Counted from the stretch's first letter, positions 19,384-31,142 are shown. The stretch: 64,000 bases of DNA from Curvularia sp. ZM96 (GCA_022457065.1 JAJGBQ010000003.1:1550001-1614000), one strand, 5' to 3'. The notes: generated by a model from the sequence alone, not told the origin. Made by a program: numbers and translations.

Positions 19384-20789
19384 CGACAATGAACCGTTTG
19401 GCAGTTATGATAGTCCGAGGATTTACCTAGACCTCGTGGTATACATAGTAGCTTAAGGAGTAGTACGTATAGATCTATATTGATTATAAATAAGTGTCAC
19501 AGTATCCTCCCCACATCCCTGACACATGACTGAATCGCCTCCGTACCGCATCCGTTACGTACATGATTTTATTACTAACTTGGCCTGATATCTGACTCAA
19601 CCGAGCAGAGCTGTCTGCCCTACCGAAACCACTCTGAATCACCCCTGATAGGGAGCCTTCCTATGAAGCGCCTTTTGTCACGTGACTTGGATATGAGATC
19701 CAAAGGACAGCCCTCGGGCGAGCAAGGCTGAGGATTTGCACAGTATTCATGCTCCCATCTGAGCCTTGGGATGAAACACGAGGATTCGTTTGAATGCTAT
19801 TCTAATATTCCTGCTCTTACCTGCCAAAACCTTTAACATTTATCGCGAGCTAGGCTGGTACGATCTAGAGAAACTGCGACCAATCATCCACCGTTCGAGG
19901 TCTGGAAAACCGTTCGGGCTGTTCGGTCAGATTACAACAATCTCCTCACCAACTCAACCAATCCGAATGCACCCTAAGTAAAATTTCCGCTCGGCAACCG
20001 TTGACAACGTTGTGTCGTTGGGATGACCCTGTGTGGTTCGCATGGCAGATTGCATGACAGGACACACTAGCAGATCGGTAGCGCTGACCGTAAGTTTATT
20101 GTCAATAGAGGGCACAAACCGAGTCTACAAGAGCTGGGAGTCGCCACGGGTCGCTCGGGAGCGAAGTGAAAAATCTTTTATCGCTGCGCAACTGATGGTG
20201 CCTTCTAGCACATAGTAGCCTTACGTTGAGAATGACTAAAATGACATTCTAGGCAAAGGGGCGAGTTAGATTTCTCATCCCGTCGTGGTGAACTATTGGA
20301 CGTGCGGGGCAAACCCTGAGCTGTAGCGAGGATGGGGCTGTCGGTATGTCATCGACGTACGGATCGCAAACGCAAACGTGCCAAGCGACGAAACGCACGG
20401 CACAGGCTCTGAGGCAGAAAAAGCAGCGAAACCACTCGGATACATCGGTACTGGGGGTGTGCACGAAACATAGGATCAGCAAGTAATGGCGCCTGCTGTC
20501 CAAGCGAATGTTTGATGTTGTCGTGGTACTTGCGAGAGTTTGTTGTGAGCAGCCGGAGACCCTGCGCTCGGGCCCTGACGCCATAGGATGACACTCCGCT
20601 TTAAAGTTCGACCTCCCGCTGTCCTCGGTGGAAGGTCCCCCAACTCGACCTTTTATCCCGTCTATCAAACGTGGCCTAACGCCCTACCTGACATCTGCCC
20701 TACTCCGAGAGCCTTGCGACGACACACAAAGGCTCATACGCCCCGACTGCTGCCCTGACGAGCGCGAGCGGCGCTGCGACTTCGTCACC
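19384..20789. other. Intergenic region, P450 relic to CDF transporter
   Basis: About 1.4 kb. A palindromic tcacgtga lies near 19679. Open frames on both strands (for example 20249-20668 minus) lack recognisable domains. The last few hundred bases presumably carry the transporter's promoter and leader. Confidence 0.4.
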
Positions 20790-22489
20790 ATGGGGCTCTC
20801 CAAATCCACGCGGATTATGATACTCCTAGGCATTGACACGGCCTTTTTCTTCGTGGAGTTGATTGCGGGGTATGCAGTCCATTCCCTGGCTCTCGTTGCC
20901 GACTCGTTCCACATGGTATGTATATCTGGCGACGCGCAACAGGACGGATACTGACAGCAAGCACAGCTGAACGATGTCATTTCGCTTCTTGTTGGACTGT
21001 GGGCAGTAAAGGTTGCCAGCCAGAAGACCAACTCAAAGACTTATACATATGGAGTGAGTCAACACCGTCGTTCCTGCGTGCCACACTTGCTAACCGTACA
21101 CAGTGGCAACGCGCCGAAACCCTGGGCGCCCTCATCAACGGCGTCTTCCTTGTCGCATTGTGTCTGTCTATCTTTTTGGAGGCGATCCAGCGTTTTGTAG
21201 AGCCTCAAGATGTCTCGCACCCCAAGATTATTCTCATCGTCGGTTCATGCGGTCTCCTTTCCAACATCATCGGTCTTTTCCTGTTCCACGACCATGGCCA
21301 CGGCGGTCATTCGCACTCGCACGACGCACACTCGCATGCCGAGGAGGGACACTCTCATGGCGCGCATTCCCACGACCATGATATCGCAGACGAGAGCGGC
21401 AATGTGGCCGATGTGCTGCCTCAGAACCGCGTTGCCTTCCCCACCAACCTGACGCAAAGCTCTGCCAACTCAAATGGCATCAACGTCTCCTCTAGTACCG
21501 ACAGGCGCCGCTCATCTATGTCTGGAAAGAAGAAGCGCCACAGTCGATCCCAGTCGCGCACCTATGCGACTTTGGACGAGATCTACGTGCACCCTTCATC
21601 CTTTAGAAACAGCATTATTGAGTCTTCTCGGCTGCGTGACGAAGAGGCTGACGATGAAGACGACGACGTGGAAGTAGAGGAAGAGCCGACTGAACAGACT
21701 TCGTTGCTTTCAAAGTCTAAGAAGAACGGATCACACGACCACTCTCACGCAAACGGCAAATCCAAGGACAACCAACACAAGGACCATAAGCATACTAAGC
21801 CCAAACAGCAGTCATCTGGTGGGGGACACGGCCACTCGCATGGCGACCTCAACATGCGCGGTGTCTTTTTGCACGTCATGGGCGATGCTCTTGGCAACAT
21901 TGGTGTCATTGCGACTGCTCTCTTCATCTGGCTTACCGATTACTCGTGGAGGATGTACGCCGACCCGGCTGTCTCTCTGCTGATTACCGTCATCATCCTG
22001 CTTTCTGCCCTGCCGCTCTGCAAGGCTGCGTCTCGCATCCTGCTGCAGGCGGTTCCCGAGAACATGTCTATCGATGACATCACAGACGATATTAGCGATC
22101 TTGACGGTATTATTTCGTGCCACCACCTGCACGTGTGGCAGCTTTCTGACACCAAGCTCGTTGCCTCTCTCCACGTTCAGGTCGACTTTGACTTCAAGGG
22201 CGAGGGCTCTGCGCGCTACATGGAGCTTGCCCGCCAGATCCGCGAATGTCTGCACGAGTATGGCATTCACTCGTCGACTATCCAGCCTGAATTCTGCCTC
22301 GACTCCAACCACGATCACTCGGGACACGGTTCCGATGACAGCGGCGCTGAAGATGCTGGACGTAGCAACAGCAAGAACCCGAGCGTGCGAGGCGGGCCCG
22401 ATGCTTGCCTGTTGGAGTGCCCTGACAGCTGTGGAGGCGGCAAGCAATGCTGTGACCCGGGTACTACCGGACCCAACAGCTGCTCATAG
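20790..22489 (+). CDS. Cation diffusion facilitator zinc/cobalt transporter (ZRC1/COT1-like)
   Basis: Proton-coupled exporter that moves Zn2+ (and possibly Co2+) from cytosol into the vacuole or another organelle. Exons 20790-20915, 20967-21053 and 21104-22489 give 532 aa; all joins are phase 0. The N terminus MGLSKSTRIMILLGIDTAFF starts TM1. HSLALVADSFHMLNDV in TM2 contains the HxxxD metal site, and HVMGDALGN in TM5 supplies the second half. Between TM4 and TM5 lies a long His-rich loop (HDHGHGGHSHSHDAHSHAEE and more, from about residue 134) plus an acidic Ser-rich stretch (EEADDEDDDVEVEEEPTEQ), typical of ZRC1-like proteins. The cytosolic C-terminal domain has CHHLHVWQLSD. A Cys-rich tail (CLLECPDSCGGGKQCC) ends the protein and may bind metal too. 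Confidence 0.94.
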
Positions 22490-24414
22490 ACATGCGGGGC
22501 GTAGTCTTTTTTCCTTTGTATTGCATTTCTGGGCTCCGATTGTATTCTATGTTTCTGTGTTTGCGGTAGCCCAGGCCTCTCGTTGTTCTGTTCTGTTCGT
22601 TATTATTAGTGAAGTGCGTTCCGATGAATGCGTCGGTGGCATCATGGCCGTTGGAAATGTATCGTTACCAGCCTACTTATACTCTACCGGTAAAGAAAAA
22701 GAGGGGCCTTTAAAAAATAGGGCAAGATAGTATGTACTAATGAAGCGATTGATGCACCTATTCTGCCTTTACAAGTACTACGTGCGACTGATACTACTGG
22801 TGGCGAATGGGAGGTCCTGTCGCTCTCCTTAGCCGCGCTCCGCGCACTCCGCAACACTGTGCCGTTCAGGAATGTGCGTGCTGCGTGGGACCGGGGCAAA
22901 CATGCCATCTGCGAGACGGGACCGAGATGGCAGCATCTCCACAGGCCTGAAGCGAAGCGATGGACCAAGCCAATACGGCGGAGCTCAATGTGGGCATCCG
23001 GAATACGCGATATCCACGTTGGTGGTCAGACGTGGGCCACCATCACGACCGCCGAAGCCCACGTACTGATAAGCGCAAGTGTTCTAACAGGCCTTCTGGA
23101 ATGCTGCAACGGCCCAGGGCAAGACAGGGCTTTTCGCGGATAGCCCAGGTGGTTGGTGAGGGCAAGGTCGGGATTAAGACGGGTATGCCGCTTACCACAG
23201 GGCGGCGACGCCACTGACAGGGCGGCTGCAGAAGGGAAAAAGCTTCGAGTGCGCCTTCTTTCTTGGGCACATTGGCGTTCTTGTTATTACGCCCCGCAGG
23301 GTTGGGCCCCCCCAGCAACAAATTATATCGACAAGACAAGACGGCGACACCACCCACGCTTCAGGCTCGCCTAATCCTCGGTCATTGCGCACTTGTCCCT
23401 GGTCCGCTGGTACTGGTCGTCGGTTACTCATCTCGTGGCGACAGACCCCCCGTTGGATCGTCAGGCAAGCCAGCCAGACTGGGATAAGCCGTGTGCGAGT
23501 ATAGAGCGGCAGCTCCACAACGGGTGAGACGTCTGGCTGGTCACCGCCCGCGCCGTCGAGCGCGAGAAGCTTATCTTTCGGTGTCGCCCGAGAGCCAAAT
23601 TCCAAAGGACCGAGGCCCTTGGAAAGTCGGTCCCCTAATACCGGAGACAAGAATGCGAGGTCATGGCCGTCGCCCGCAATCGGCGTCGTTGTGGGTCGGA
23701 ATGGCAAATTTTCTCCTACGGCATGTCATCTGGATGGCAAGAGAGCCGTGCAACAGAGGGCTGGGAAGAGAGGTTTGCCGCCTGCATCTCCAGTGTTGCA
23801 TGTAGAGGAGGATGAGAGCAATACGGCACAGTGTCGTATGCGGCGTCCCGGCATGCGCATGCCACTAACATGGTGCAGTGCATGCCGACGGAACCAACGA
23901 ACCAAAGACCGCGCAATTGCATTTACTCGATAATACCCGGCATTCCGGCACGCCTGGATGAAGGTGCGGTATGCCAACCGACTGTTGGTGTCGAGCAAGA
24001 CGAACGTAAGATCGCCCGACTCAATCGCCGCTTTCGGCAGGTGCTTGCATGCTCGCTCGCAGCGGGCGAATCGCTATTACAGACGCCGAGCAGACGGCGG
24101 AGTAGCTAAGCCGCCAAGGGAAGGCTTTGGCAGGCTTTGCACCGGAGCACTGCATCGATTTGGCTAAGGTGGGAGCTATCAAGACGTTACATCGGTCTTA
24201 GCAAATTGCTTGTGCGTGGTTGCGCCCCACACGGCGATGCTCAGAGGCGAACAACGACCCGACTGGTTCGACACGACGTTGTGGATATCGCGCATGCTGA
24301 ACGAGGGGGTGGGTTAAATATGGAGGGACCGTCGTGCTCCTCGACACGCTCCAGGTGTTACCGGTCCCTCTCTTCCCAGGTCACACTTGTCGCTCTCCAC
24401 TGAGCCCTGCAGCT
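22490..24414. other. Long intergenic stretch upstream of the peptide transporter
   Basis: About 1.9 kb of balanced composition with many overlapping open frames on both strands (for example 23192-23707 minus), none with a domain I know. A stretch at 24323-24372 holds ggagggaccg and, later, ccggtccctc, a near inverted repeat. It may be a long promoter or 5' leader, or hold a non-coding transcript. I cannot support a gene. Confidence 0.4.
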
Positions 24415-26355
24415 ATGGCGTCTGCCCACGAGACCACTGCGTGAGTTTGGTCACGAGTGTTGCTTCTTGACTCTACTAACACCATCACAGCGCCGAGGCA
24501 CTCCAGCACAACCAAGAGGTTGCCGACCACAACCCTCACGTCTACGGTGCCACCATCAACGATGCCAATGTCGCCGGCGCGCACGTCTCGCTCGAGAAGC
24601 CGCACGCCCATGGCTCTACCTCTGACGAGGCCTCCGTCATTGTCGAAGAGGAAGGCGTCAGTGGAGTCAAGCCCACCGCCGAGGAACTAGCCACCCTCCG
24701 CAAGGTTGGAGAGCCTCTTCCCAAGAGTGCTTTCCTTGTCGCCATTGTCGAACTCTGTGAGCGTTTCACCTACTATGGCGCCTCGGGTCTCTTCCAAAAC
24801 TACATTGCCCGCCCCCGCAGCGGAGAGCTCGGCCGTGGTGCTCTGGGAATGGGCCACCAGGGAGCCACTGGTCTCGCGACCTTCTTCCAGTTCTGGTGCT
24901 ACGTCACTCCCATTCTTGGAGCCATTGTCGCCGACCAGTACCTCGGAAAGTACAACACCATTGTCATCTTCTGCTGCGTCTACATTATCGGTCTTATCAT
25001 CCTCACTTGCACCTCGATCCCGGCTGCTCTTGACAGCGGTGCTGGCCTTGGCGGCTTCATCGTCTCTCTGATTGTCATTGGTCTGGGAACTGGAGGTATC
25101 AAGTCCAACGTCGCGCCTTTGATTGCCGACCAGTACAAGCGCAGACAGATGGTCATTGGCCGCGATGACAAGACTGGCGAGCGCGTCATTATTGATCCTG
25201 CCATCACCATCCAGCGAATCTACATGGTAAGATTTCCCCAGTGCACAGTGCTCAGAACCATGCTAACCGTCTCAGATCTTCTACTGGTGCATCAACGCTG
25301 GATCTCTCTCCCTACTCGCTACACCCTACATGGAGCGTGACATTGACTTCTGGCCCGCATACCTGCTGTGTCTCTGCGTCTTCTTCATTGGTCTCCTTGT
25401 CCTCGTTCTCGGCCGCAAGGTCTACGTCGTCCGCCCTCCCCAGGGTTCCGTCATTACTGATGCGTTCCGTGTAATCTTCATGATGATCAAGAACCGCAAC
25501 ATGGACGCCCCCAAGCCCTCCTTCCAGGCTGGTGTTGGCAAGGACTCAAACCTTCGCTGGAACGACCACTTTGTCGACGAAGTCAAGCGTGCTCTGATTG
25601 CTTGCCAGGTTTTTGCCTTTTACCCCATCTACTGGGTCATCTACGGCAACTTCTCCACCAACTTCGTCACCCAGGCCGGTCAGATGCGCAGCCACGGAAT
25701 CCCCAACGATCTGATGCAGAACTTTGATCCCATCTCCATCATCGTCTTCCTGCCTCTCGTTGATCAGGTCCTCATGCCTTTCCTCCGTAAGCACAAGATC
25801 AACTTCCCTCCCATCAACCGTATCGTTGCTGGTTTCTGGGTTGCTGCGCTTGCCATGGTCTACGCCTGCGTCATCCAGTACTACATCTACCAGAGCGGTC
25901 CTTGCTACGGCCACCCCGTTGATTGCGACGCCGATCTCGTAAATGGCGTGCACCAGGGCAACAACATCCACATTGCTGCTCAGACTGGCGCCTACATGCT
26001 CATTGGTATTTCCGAGATCTTTGCCTCCGTCACTGGTCTCGAGTACGCCTACACCAAGGCACCACCCAGCATGAAGTCTTTCGTCCAGTCCATGTACCTC
26101 CTCACCAACGCCTTCGGTTCCGCCATCTCTGAGGCGCTGAACCCGCTTCTCTACGACCCCGCTATCATGTGGGTGTTTGCTGGTCTGGCCATTGCATCCA
26201 CCATTGCCGGTGGTTTGATCTGGATCATCTTCCACCACCTCAACGAAACCGAGGACGAGATGAACCAGCTTGATGAGGACGTTGACAAGGACCCTACCAT
26301 GAGGAGGAGCAGTGTCAACGGCCAGCACGTCGTTGAGCTTGACGAAAAGGCATAG
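24415..26355 (+). CDS. ptr2: Proton-coupled oligopeptide transporter (POT/PTR2 family)
   Basis: Plasma-membrane carrier importing di- and tripeptides with protons. Exons 24415-24440 (26 nt), 24491-25226 and 25276-26355 give 613 aa. Donors are GTGAGT and GTAAGA; the joins give ETTAAEALQ and RIYMIFYWCINAGS. POT signatures include VELCERFTYYGASG, ADQYLGKYNTI, GLGTGGIKSNVAPLIADQY, FYWCINAGS and the later AYMLIGISEIFASVTGLEYAYTKAP. About twelve hydrophobic segments are visible. The cytosolic N terminus is long, polar and acidic, as in fungal PTR2. The C terminus is acidic and charged (NETEDEMNQLDEDVDKD). PTR2 is usually controlled by nitrogen and amino-acid signals, but I cannot identify the sites here. 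Confidence 0.95.
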
Positions 26356-27220
26356 ATGAATAGATGTGTGATATACGGGGTGTAATGTTAGCATGATGAT
26401 AATATGCTGTTTTGTACCAGTTATGATACCAGAAGAATACCAATCTTTTTACTTCAAGAAATTTCTATTGCAGTGCAAATTGCTGATGCGAAGTTGACAT
26501 AAAGTGTCAACGGCATTCCGACAGGCGGGAAGAAGTGGAGCAGCCGAATGCCGCCCGCACATTCCATGCGACTCGGGGTAGCAAACATAAGCAACCTGTT
26601 CTTCTGTACTCGGTTCCTGTACTCAGTTCCTGTGGAATTCGTGCCTCTAGACAACACGTGTTACGTGCGAGTTCTTGATGTAGGTTCGATTTGAATTGTG
26701 CTATATTTGTACCTTGATGACGCGTGAGCTAACGGCCGCAATCGATAAACCGCTTCCGAGCTAACCTTCTCATGACAGCCGTTTTTCCTTATTCTCGCAA
26801 GTCTCAGCTCCCCTGCCCCACGCGACCTCGCCTCGTATTTGGGCAGCCAGTCTGGAAAGCTCGTTTCTCTTTGGTTCGTATTCTTTCGCCCAATTGCGAT
26901 GCTTATTCAAGCTTCCATGGCTGCTTTGGGGTGACTTAGAACCCGATCTGGACTAGGCAATACGAGGCGCTCGTACCCCCAAGGTTAGGCCCCTTTTCGG
27001 CCGATCCTCCCTGCTTTCCCCTCGCCATATAACGTCTTTTGGCCGACTACTCCATACTACACCCCCGTCCGCATACCATACACATTCGCTTCCTTCATAC
27101 GCTCGTTTCCTAATACCGATTAAACAAAACAAACAACCAACGACAAAACGCCCCTGTGGCACTCGACAACAACAAAAAAACATTTAATTTAATAATACGC
27201 ATACTCGGACATTCGCAACA
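26356..27220. other. Intergenic region, PTR2 to Cys-rich protein
   Basis: 865 bp. The last 300 bases are C/T- and A-rich (acaaaacaaacaacc..., aacaacaacaaaaaaac), typical of a strong fungal leader just before the next start. No gene seen. Confidence 0.45.
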
Positions 27221-27865
27221 ATGACTACCACAACCTACCCCTACGCCTATACAACCCTCACAAACACCGCTCCCTCCTCCTTCACCACTCCTAACGCCAT
27301 CCCCTCCATCTTCCCCTGGGGCCCCGTCCCCTCTTTCGCCTGCAGCGCTCCTTCCAGCGCTCCCTCGGCCTCCCCAGACGCTCCCTTGGATCTTCCGCAA
27401 GGCGCATCCGGCAGCTGCGCAATCAGCAATGTGGAATCCGTCAACGACCACGCCTTCTGGGACATGTACGATTGCTGCAAGAGCGGGAAAATCAGCACCA
27501 TCGGCACCCCGCTGCCTTGCTCGGCCGTCTGCTACACAGACGACGAACAGAGTTTCCTGGAGCTGGGCGAGTGCTTGAGTAAGAGAGTCAAGATGGTCGT
27601 GTGCACTCCGCCGGAGGGACAGAGGGGTGAGGCTAAGAGTGAGGGGGCTAGTAGTAGTTCGGCTGCGGGTTCTAGCAGTGCGGCTGCGTCAAAGACGGCT
27701 GAGGTCTCGCAAGTCACGGGGACGAAGACGCCTACGCCTACGCCCACGCCTACGGAGGCGACGAGCAAGGCGAGTAAGCTTGGTGGACAGGGCGCCGTGT
27801 CTAAAGCGGGATTGGTCGTATTTGGGGTTTTGGCAGTTACGTCAGCCGTGGGCTTGTTGGCGTAG
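27221..27865 (+). CDS. Cysteine-containing, Ser/Thr-rich protein with C-terminal hydrophobic tail
   Basis: Single-exon 214-aa protein that I do not recognise. The first 60 residues are rich in Thr, Pro, Ser and Ala. A central region of about 85 residues carries spaced cysteines (FAC, GSC, YDCCKSG, LPCSAVC, GECLS, VVC) that could pair as disulphides. A low-complexity Ser/Ala and Thr/Pro linker (TPTPTPTPTEA) follows, then a C-terminal hydrophobic stretch AGLVVFGVLAVTSAVGLLA. This resembles the layout of GPI-anchored or tail-anchored cell-surface proteins, but no classical signal peptide is present at the N terminus. The upstream A/C-rich leader suggests strong expression. Codon use favours C-ending codons in the first half, as in well-expressed genes. 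Role unknown. Confidence 0.72.
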   Translation: MTTTTYPYAYTTLTNTAPSSFTTPNAIPSIFPWGPVPSFACSAPSSAPSASPDAPLDLPQGASGSCAISNVESVNDHAFWDMYDCCKSGKISTIGTPLPCSAVCYTDDEQSFLELGECLSKRVKMVVCTPPEGQRGEAKSEGASSSSAAGSSSAAASKTAEVSQVTGTKTPTPTPTPTEATSKASKLGGQGAVSKAGLVVFGVLAVTSAVGLLA

Positions 27866-28518
27866 TTGAGGGGGTGTTGGATAGTTAGTTGGGTAGTTAA
27901 TTTTAATATCACTGTTGTTGATGTGATATTTTGACGTGCGCATCTGTTTTGGGCATGTCGTGACGGTGTCAAAGGTTTCTTTTATCCCTTGGAGGTGTGT
28001 GTGTCACGAAAAAAAATGTTGAGTATTTGGTATTATCTACATACATTCTTCCAGAGTATAAACAACCTACAATGCAGGAGATCAAAGTGTCGAATACTGC
28101 GTCTTCGTTCTGATTCACTCTTAGCATAGAAGAAGGCGACGAGGCTGTCGTCCTCAGCACTCCTTTTACTCTTGCTTATCACAGTTCATTAAATGGGAAA
28201 CCGCCTAATACCATGTGAGAAACTCTTCAGATTTTCTCACTTTCCGCCTTGATGTTCTTCTGCTTATCAGCCCACCGTGGTTTATCACTGTCACTTCATA
28301 ATCACAGGTGGTGACGACTACGCGCTCCCCCCCCCCCTTCCTTGAGCAAACGGCCGACCTAGACATCTCGTTTGACGCCACTCCCACGAGCAGTGATCGA
28401 TGACCTGATTTTTTAGTGCCTGTTAGGCTTAGTCAAGCTGTGCGTTTGCTCGCTGCCATATAGATTTCGCTACCCGCACTTGCACCTTTTCCACCACAAC
28501 ACAACAACGGTTAGCAAA
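27866..28518. other. Intergenic region with C homopolymer
   Basis: 653 bp without a gene. A run of eleven C lies near 28328-28338. Confidence 0.45.
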
Positions 28519-29817
28519 ATGGGCGGAAATCCACATTTGCTCAAACTCGACAGAGCTTACGAAACCACGCCCAACGTTGGGCCGAGTAAGTGTTCCCTCA
28601 TATATTCTCTGTCGAGCCATACTAATGCATGCGTAGACGGACTTCGATTCCCGTTGGAAAGATATTTCCCGACAGCTGAATGCATCGATATCGATGCCGA
28701 TATCAAGCACAACACGACCTTCAAACTTATGGGTCGGAATTCTAGCCACTCGGGCTGGTGCTTCCGTTGCAGCAGGCAACGTGGTCAACACCCTAAACGC
28801 CTATGTCCTTGCCAGTGGTGCGGCGGCGCTGCCGATGGCGGTCACCCTGATAGAGTAAGTGTATCCTCCAGGAATGCTCAGCATTAGCGCTAACTCTAAT
28901 TGCAGGAGTGCCCGTGGATATATGCCACTGTGAGCACTTGGAAGGACAAACTTGTCCTTCGGGATCCGTCTACCGGACGTATTAGAAGTGATCTCGTACC
29001 TGTCAACGTACAGATCAAGCCCACCAGGGAAGAACAAGACATACTCGCCCGGATGGATTCGAGGTTTCTCGATTTCCCTAATGCCCGTCAGGGACACGAT
29101 GTAAAGATACCCGATGGGGTTTTCATGAGGAAGCCATGGCGCCAGCCTCGGCCCCTCGATACCGAATCAGGACCATCTCGAATTGGGAAGCGTCCACGAG
29201 ACGATGATGCACGAAGCGAACAGTTAGATGAACGTACGCCCGAGCGTGGCGGAACCGAAGGCGACCAGCCGGAAGACTTGGCCTCTAGGGTTAAGGACTT
29301 AGAGCAGCAAAACATGATGCTGATTATGGTAATCGGACACATCAAGAAGACTCTGAACCAACATCTGGGTCGCCATCAATCCGGATACTCCGCTGGCCCA
29401 CATAACAACGGGAGATCCTCTGTCCCTGGCAGCCTTGCCTACGGTGGGTTTGGCCAGGGGCACAATGGGTACCATGGCATCAACCCAGCCACGGCGCCAG
29501 TATATGCTCCATTCCAATCAGAGCATATCGTAGCCCATCCAGGGCATGGAACACACTATCCAGGTCAGGCTGCATCCTATCCAATGCAGATGACAGCCCC
29601 TCTAGGGCAGATGGCACCTCATTCAGTGCATATGAGGCCCAATCTAGGGTATGGTACACCCCAACTAGCGCCGACCGCACTTCAGTCAGCGCCGGTCGAA
29701 TCCCAGGCAGAGCTGAGCAGAAATCACCGCCAGTCATCGGCAGGAATGGACAGGGACATCGAGGAATGGATCCACAATGTCCCTTGTGAAAAGTACATGC
29801 GCACTCGTCGCCAATAG
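28519..29817 (+). CDS. Hypothetical protein with Cys cluster and Pro/Gln/His/Gly-rich tail; possibly truncated
   Basis: Not recognised. Exons 28519-28585, 28637-28854 and 28906-29817 give 398 aa. Donors are GTAAGT, acceptors are GTAG and GCAG, and the joins are in phase (VGPNGLRFPLE and GHPDRECPWIY). A cysteine-rich segment, GWCFRCSRQRGQHPKRLCPC followed by QWCG, could bind zinc. It is followed by a charged region with KRPRDDDARSEQ (possible nuclear signal) and a short heptad-like stretch LASRVKDLEQQNMMLIMVIG. The last 150 residues are rich in Gly, His, Pro, Gln and Met. The TAG stop at 29815-29817 follows RTRRQ. The next 430 bases keep coding character (see next entry), so the protein may once have been longer. 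Confidence 0.62.
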
Positions 29818-30251
29818 ATTGAGGCGAGAGATTCACCGCGAGCCTTTTGCGAGCCTTTTGCGATACCCAAACTGGTAGATCGCTCACCACCAATGAGCTG
29901 CAACATGTTCTACATCGGTTATCTACATACACGAAGCAAACGCCCACACCTGAAGAGGTTGACCTTATCGTTGCGATCGAGCAACAATTCCCTCATGCCA
30001 ATGTCAAATCAAGGCACGTGATAGAGGGACGGAGGAAGTTCTTCAACGGCAAATTTGCAGGCGACGACTTCAATCGCCGCGCTCGTCAGTTGATAAGATT
30101 CTTTAACGAATGCCGAAAATGGCTGAAGCGTTTGTTGCTGCTTGCCGGTAACGAGCCGCTGGCCTTCCCATTTTCGTACATTGGGAACGCGATGGAATTC
30201 TCGAAGAGAACGTCTCAGCATGATAAGCAAAGCTCCAGCGGCTCGAGCTGA
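29818..30251 (+). pseudogene. Probable lost C-terminal part of the preceding gene
   Basis: Just past the TAG, an 11-bp tandem duplication (gcgagcctttt twice, about 29838-29859) shifts frame. Counting only one copy, the frame of the upstream gene runs on through DTQTGRSLTTNELQHVLHRL and TPTPEEVDLIVAIEQQFPHA, then RHVIEGRRKFFNGKFAGDDF, and ends at tga 30249-30251. That stretch has protein-like composition (amphipathic helices, a folded-domain look) and no ATG where one is expected. I infer a recent truncation by one nonsense codon plus one duplication; an independent small gene starting elsewhere cannot be excluded. Confidence 0.5.
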
Positions 30252-30713
30252 GTCATGAATTTGTTCAAGGCTACTTTCCGAGCCGTTTTGGATGGTGACA
30301 GAAGATGGGGGTTCCGCTCGTTCGTCTTATGCTACTGTGTAAGCAAGGAGGAGGTAATGGTGGGCGAAGCGCTTCTGACCATACTCGCTGGAGCGTGGTA
30401 CCGTTCAGGTACCCATTTGAATGCGGACTGAGGGATACGTGGCCAGTGTGTCATGATGATTCATGTAGTTTAGTTTGTGGCGTGGAAATGAGTATAACGA
30501 TTTCATGCCTTCGTCACAAGTCTATCAAATGCAAACAGTGACCGTCCAATCTCCGCAAATCTTGCTCTGTGGATTCCTATAGCAGTAGATGTCAATAGAG
30601 AGATAACTGACGAAGGAGCGTGGAAAAGAGTGCGGTTGCAAAGGTAACTGAAAGCGAAGCAACAATGTTGTTGCATGCTCGTCCTAGTCACAGTCTCTGT
30701 CAACACTGCAAAC
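30252..30713. other. Intergenic region between orphan genes
   Basis: 462 bp; no supported gene, repeat or RNA seen. Confidence 0.4.
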
Positions 30714-31142
30714 ATGGAACTCGATCCCACAATCTCGGAATTTGAACAAGGTAGCATACCACCATGCGGTCAGAGGTCAATTTCTTGCGCTGCAACGTCT
30801 TCCCAGTCGGGCGTTGAGGGGTTTATGCGGGCTCCTACTGACGGGATACAGTCTGGTGATACTCCCGGACCGACCCTTCCAGGGCCCACTGAGCGCGCAG
30901 ATTTGTTCAAGAGAAAGCTAGATGACATGTGACAAGAACATGTCAAAAATACTGCCAAAATCGATCAACAGAGTCAGCAAGACGAAACACATGTTGCTCA
31001 GCTTCATGCCGAAGTGGCTCAGGCAGATGCCGATGCCTACGCCCTGAAGGCCAAAGCGGCCAAACTCAGAGCCGAAGCATTGCTTGTACGTGCAGAACAG
31101 CAGCGTCGCTCACTCAATGCTCTGTTGGGAGGAGGCGTTTGA
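30714..31142 (+). pseudogene. Orphan gene interrupted by an in-frame TGA
   Basis: Unrecognised. From ATG 30714 the frame reads MELDPTISEFEQGSIPPCGQ..., a Gly/Pro/Thr-rich stretch, then ADLFKRKLDDM and a TGA at 30930-30932. The same frame continues QEHVKNTAKIDQQSQQDETH and then an Ala/Gln/Glu-rich helix (ADADAYALKAKAAKLRAEAL...) to a stop at 31140-31142. The smooth transition into a strong predicted coiled coil in the same frame suggests one original protein of about 142 residues, broken by one stop. Alternatives are a short intact 72-aa protein, or stop-codon readthrough. The next gene starts only 87 bp downstream and also encodes a coiled coil. Confidence 0.5.

Noticed and set aside
21812..22447. 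211-codon minus frame
   Set aside because: Antisense shadow of the zinc transporter's C-terminal exon.
23192..23707. 171-codon minus frame upstream of the peptide transporter
   Set aside because: Overlapped by other frames of similar length on both strands; composition looks like chance in G/C-balanced DNA.
25546..26394. 282-codon minus frame
   Set aside because: Antisense shadow of the peptide transporter; no family resemblance.
28328..28338. C11 homopolymer
   Set aside because: Simple homopolymer in intergenic DNA; possible sequencing slippage and not evidence of function.
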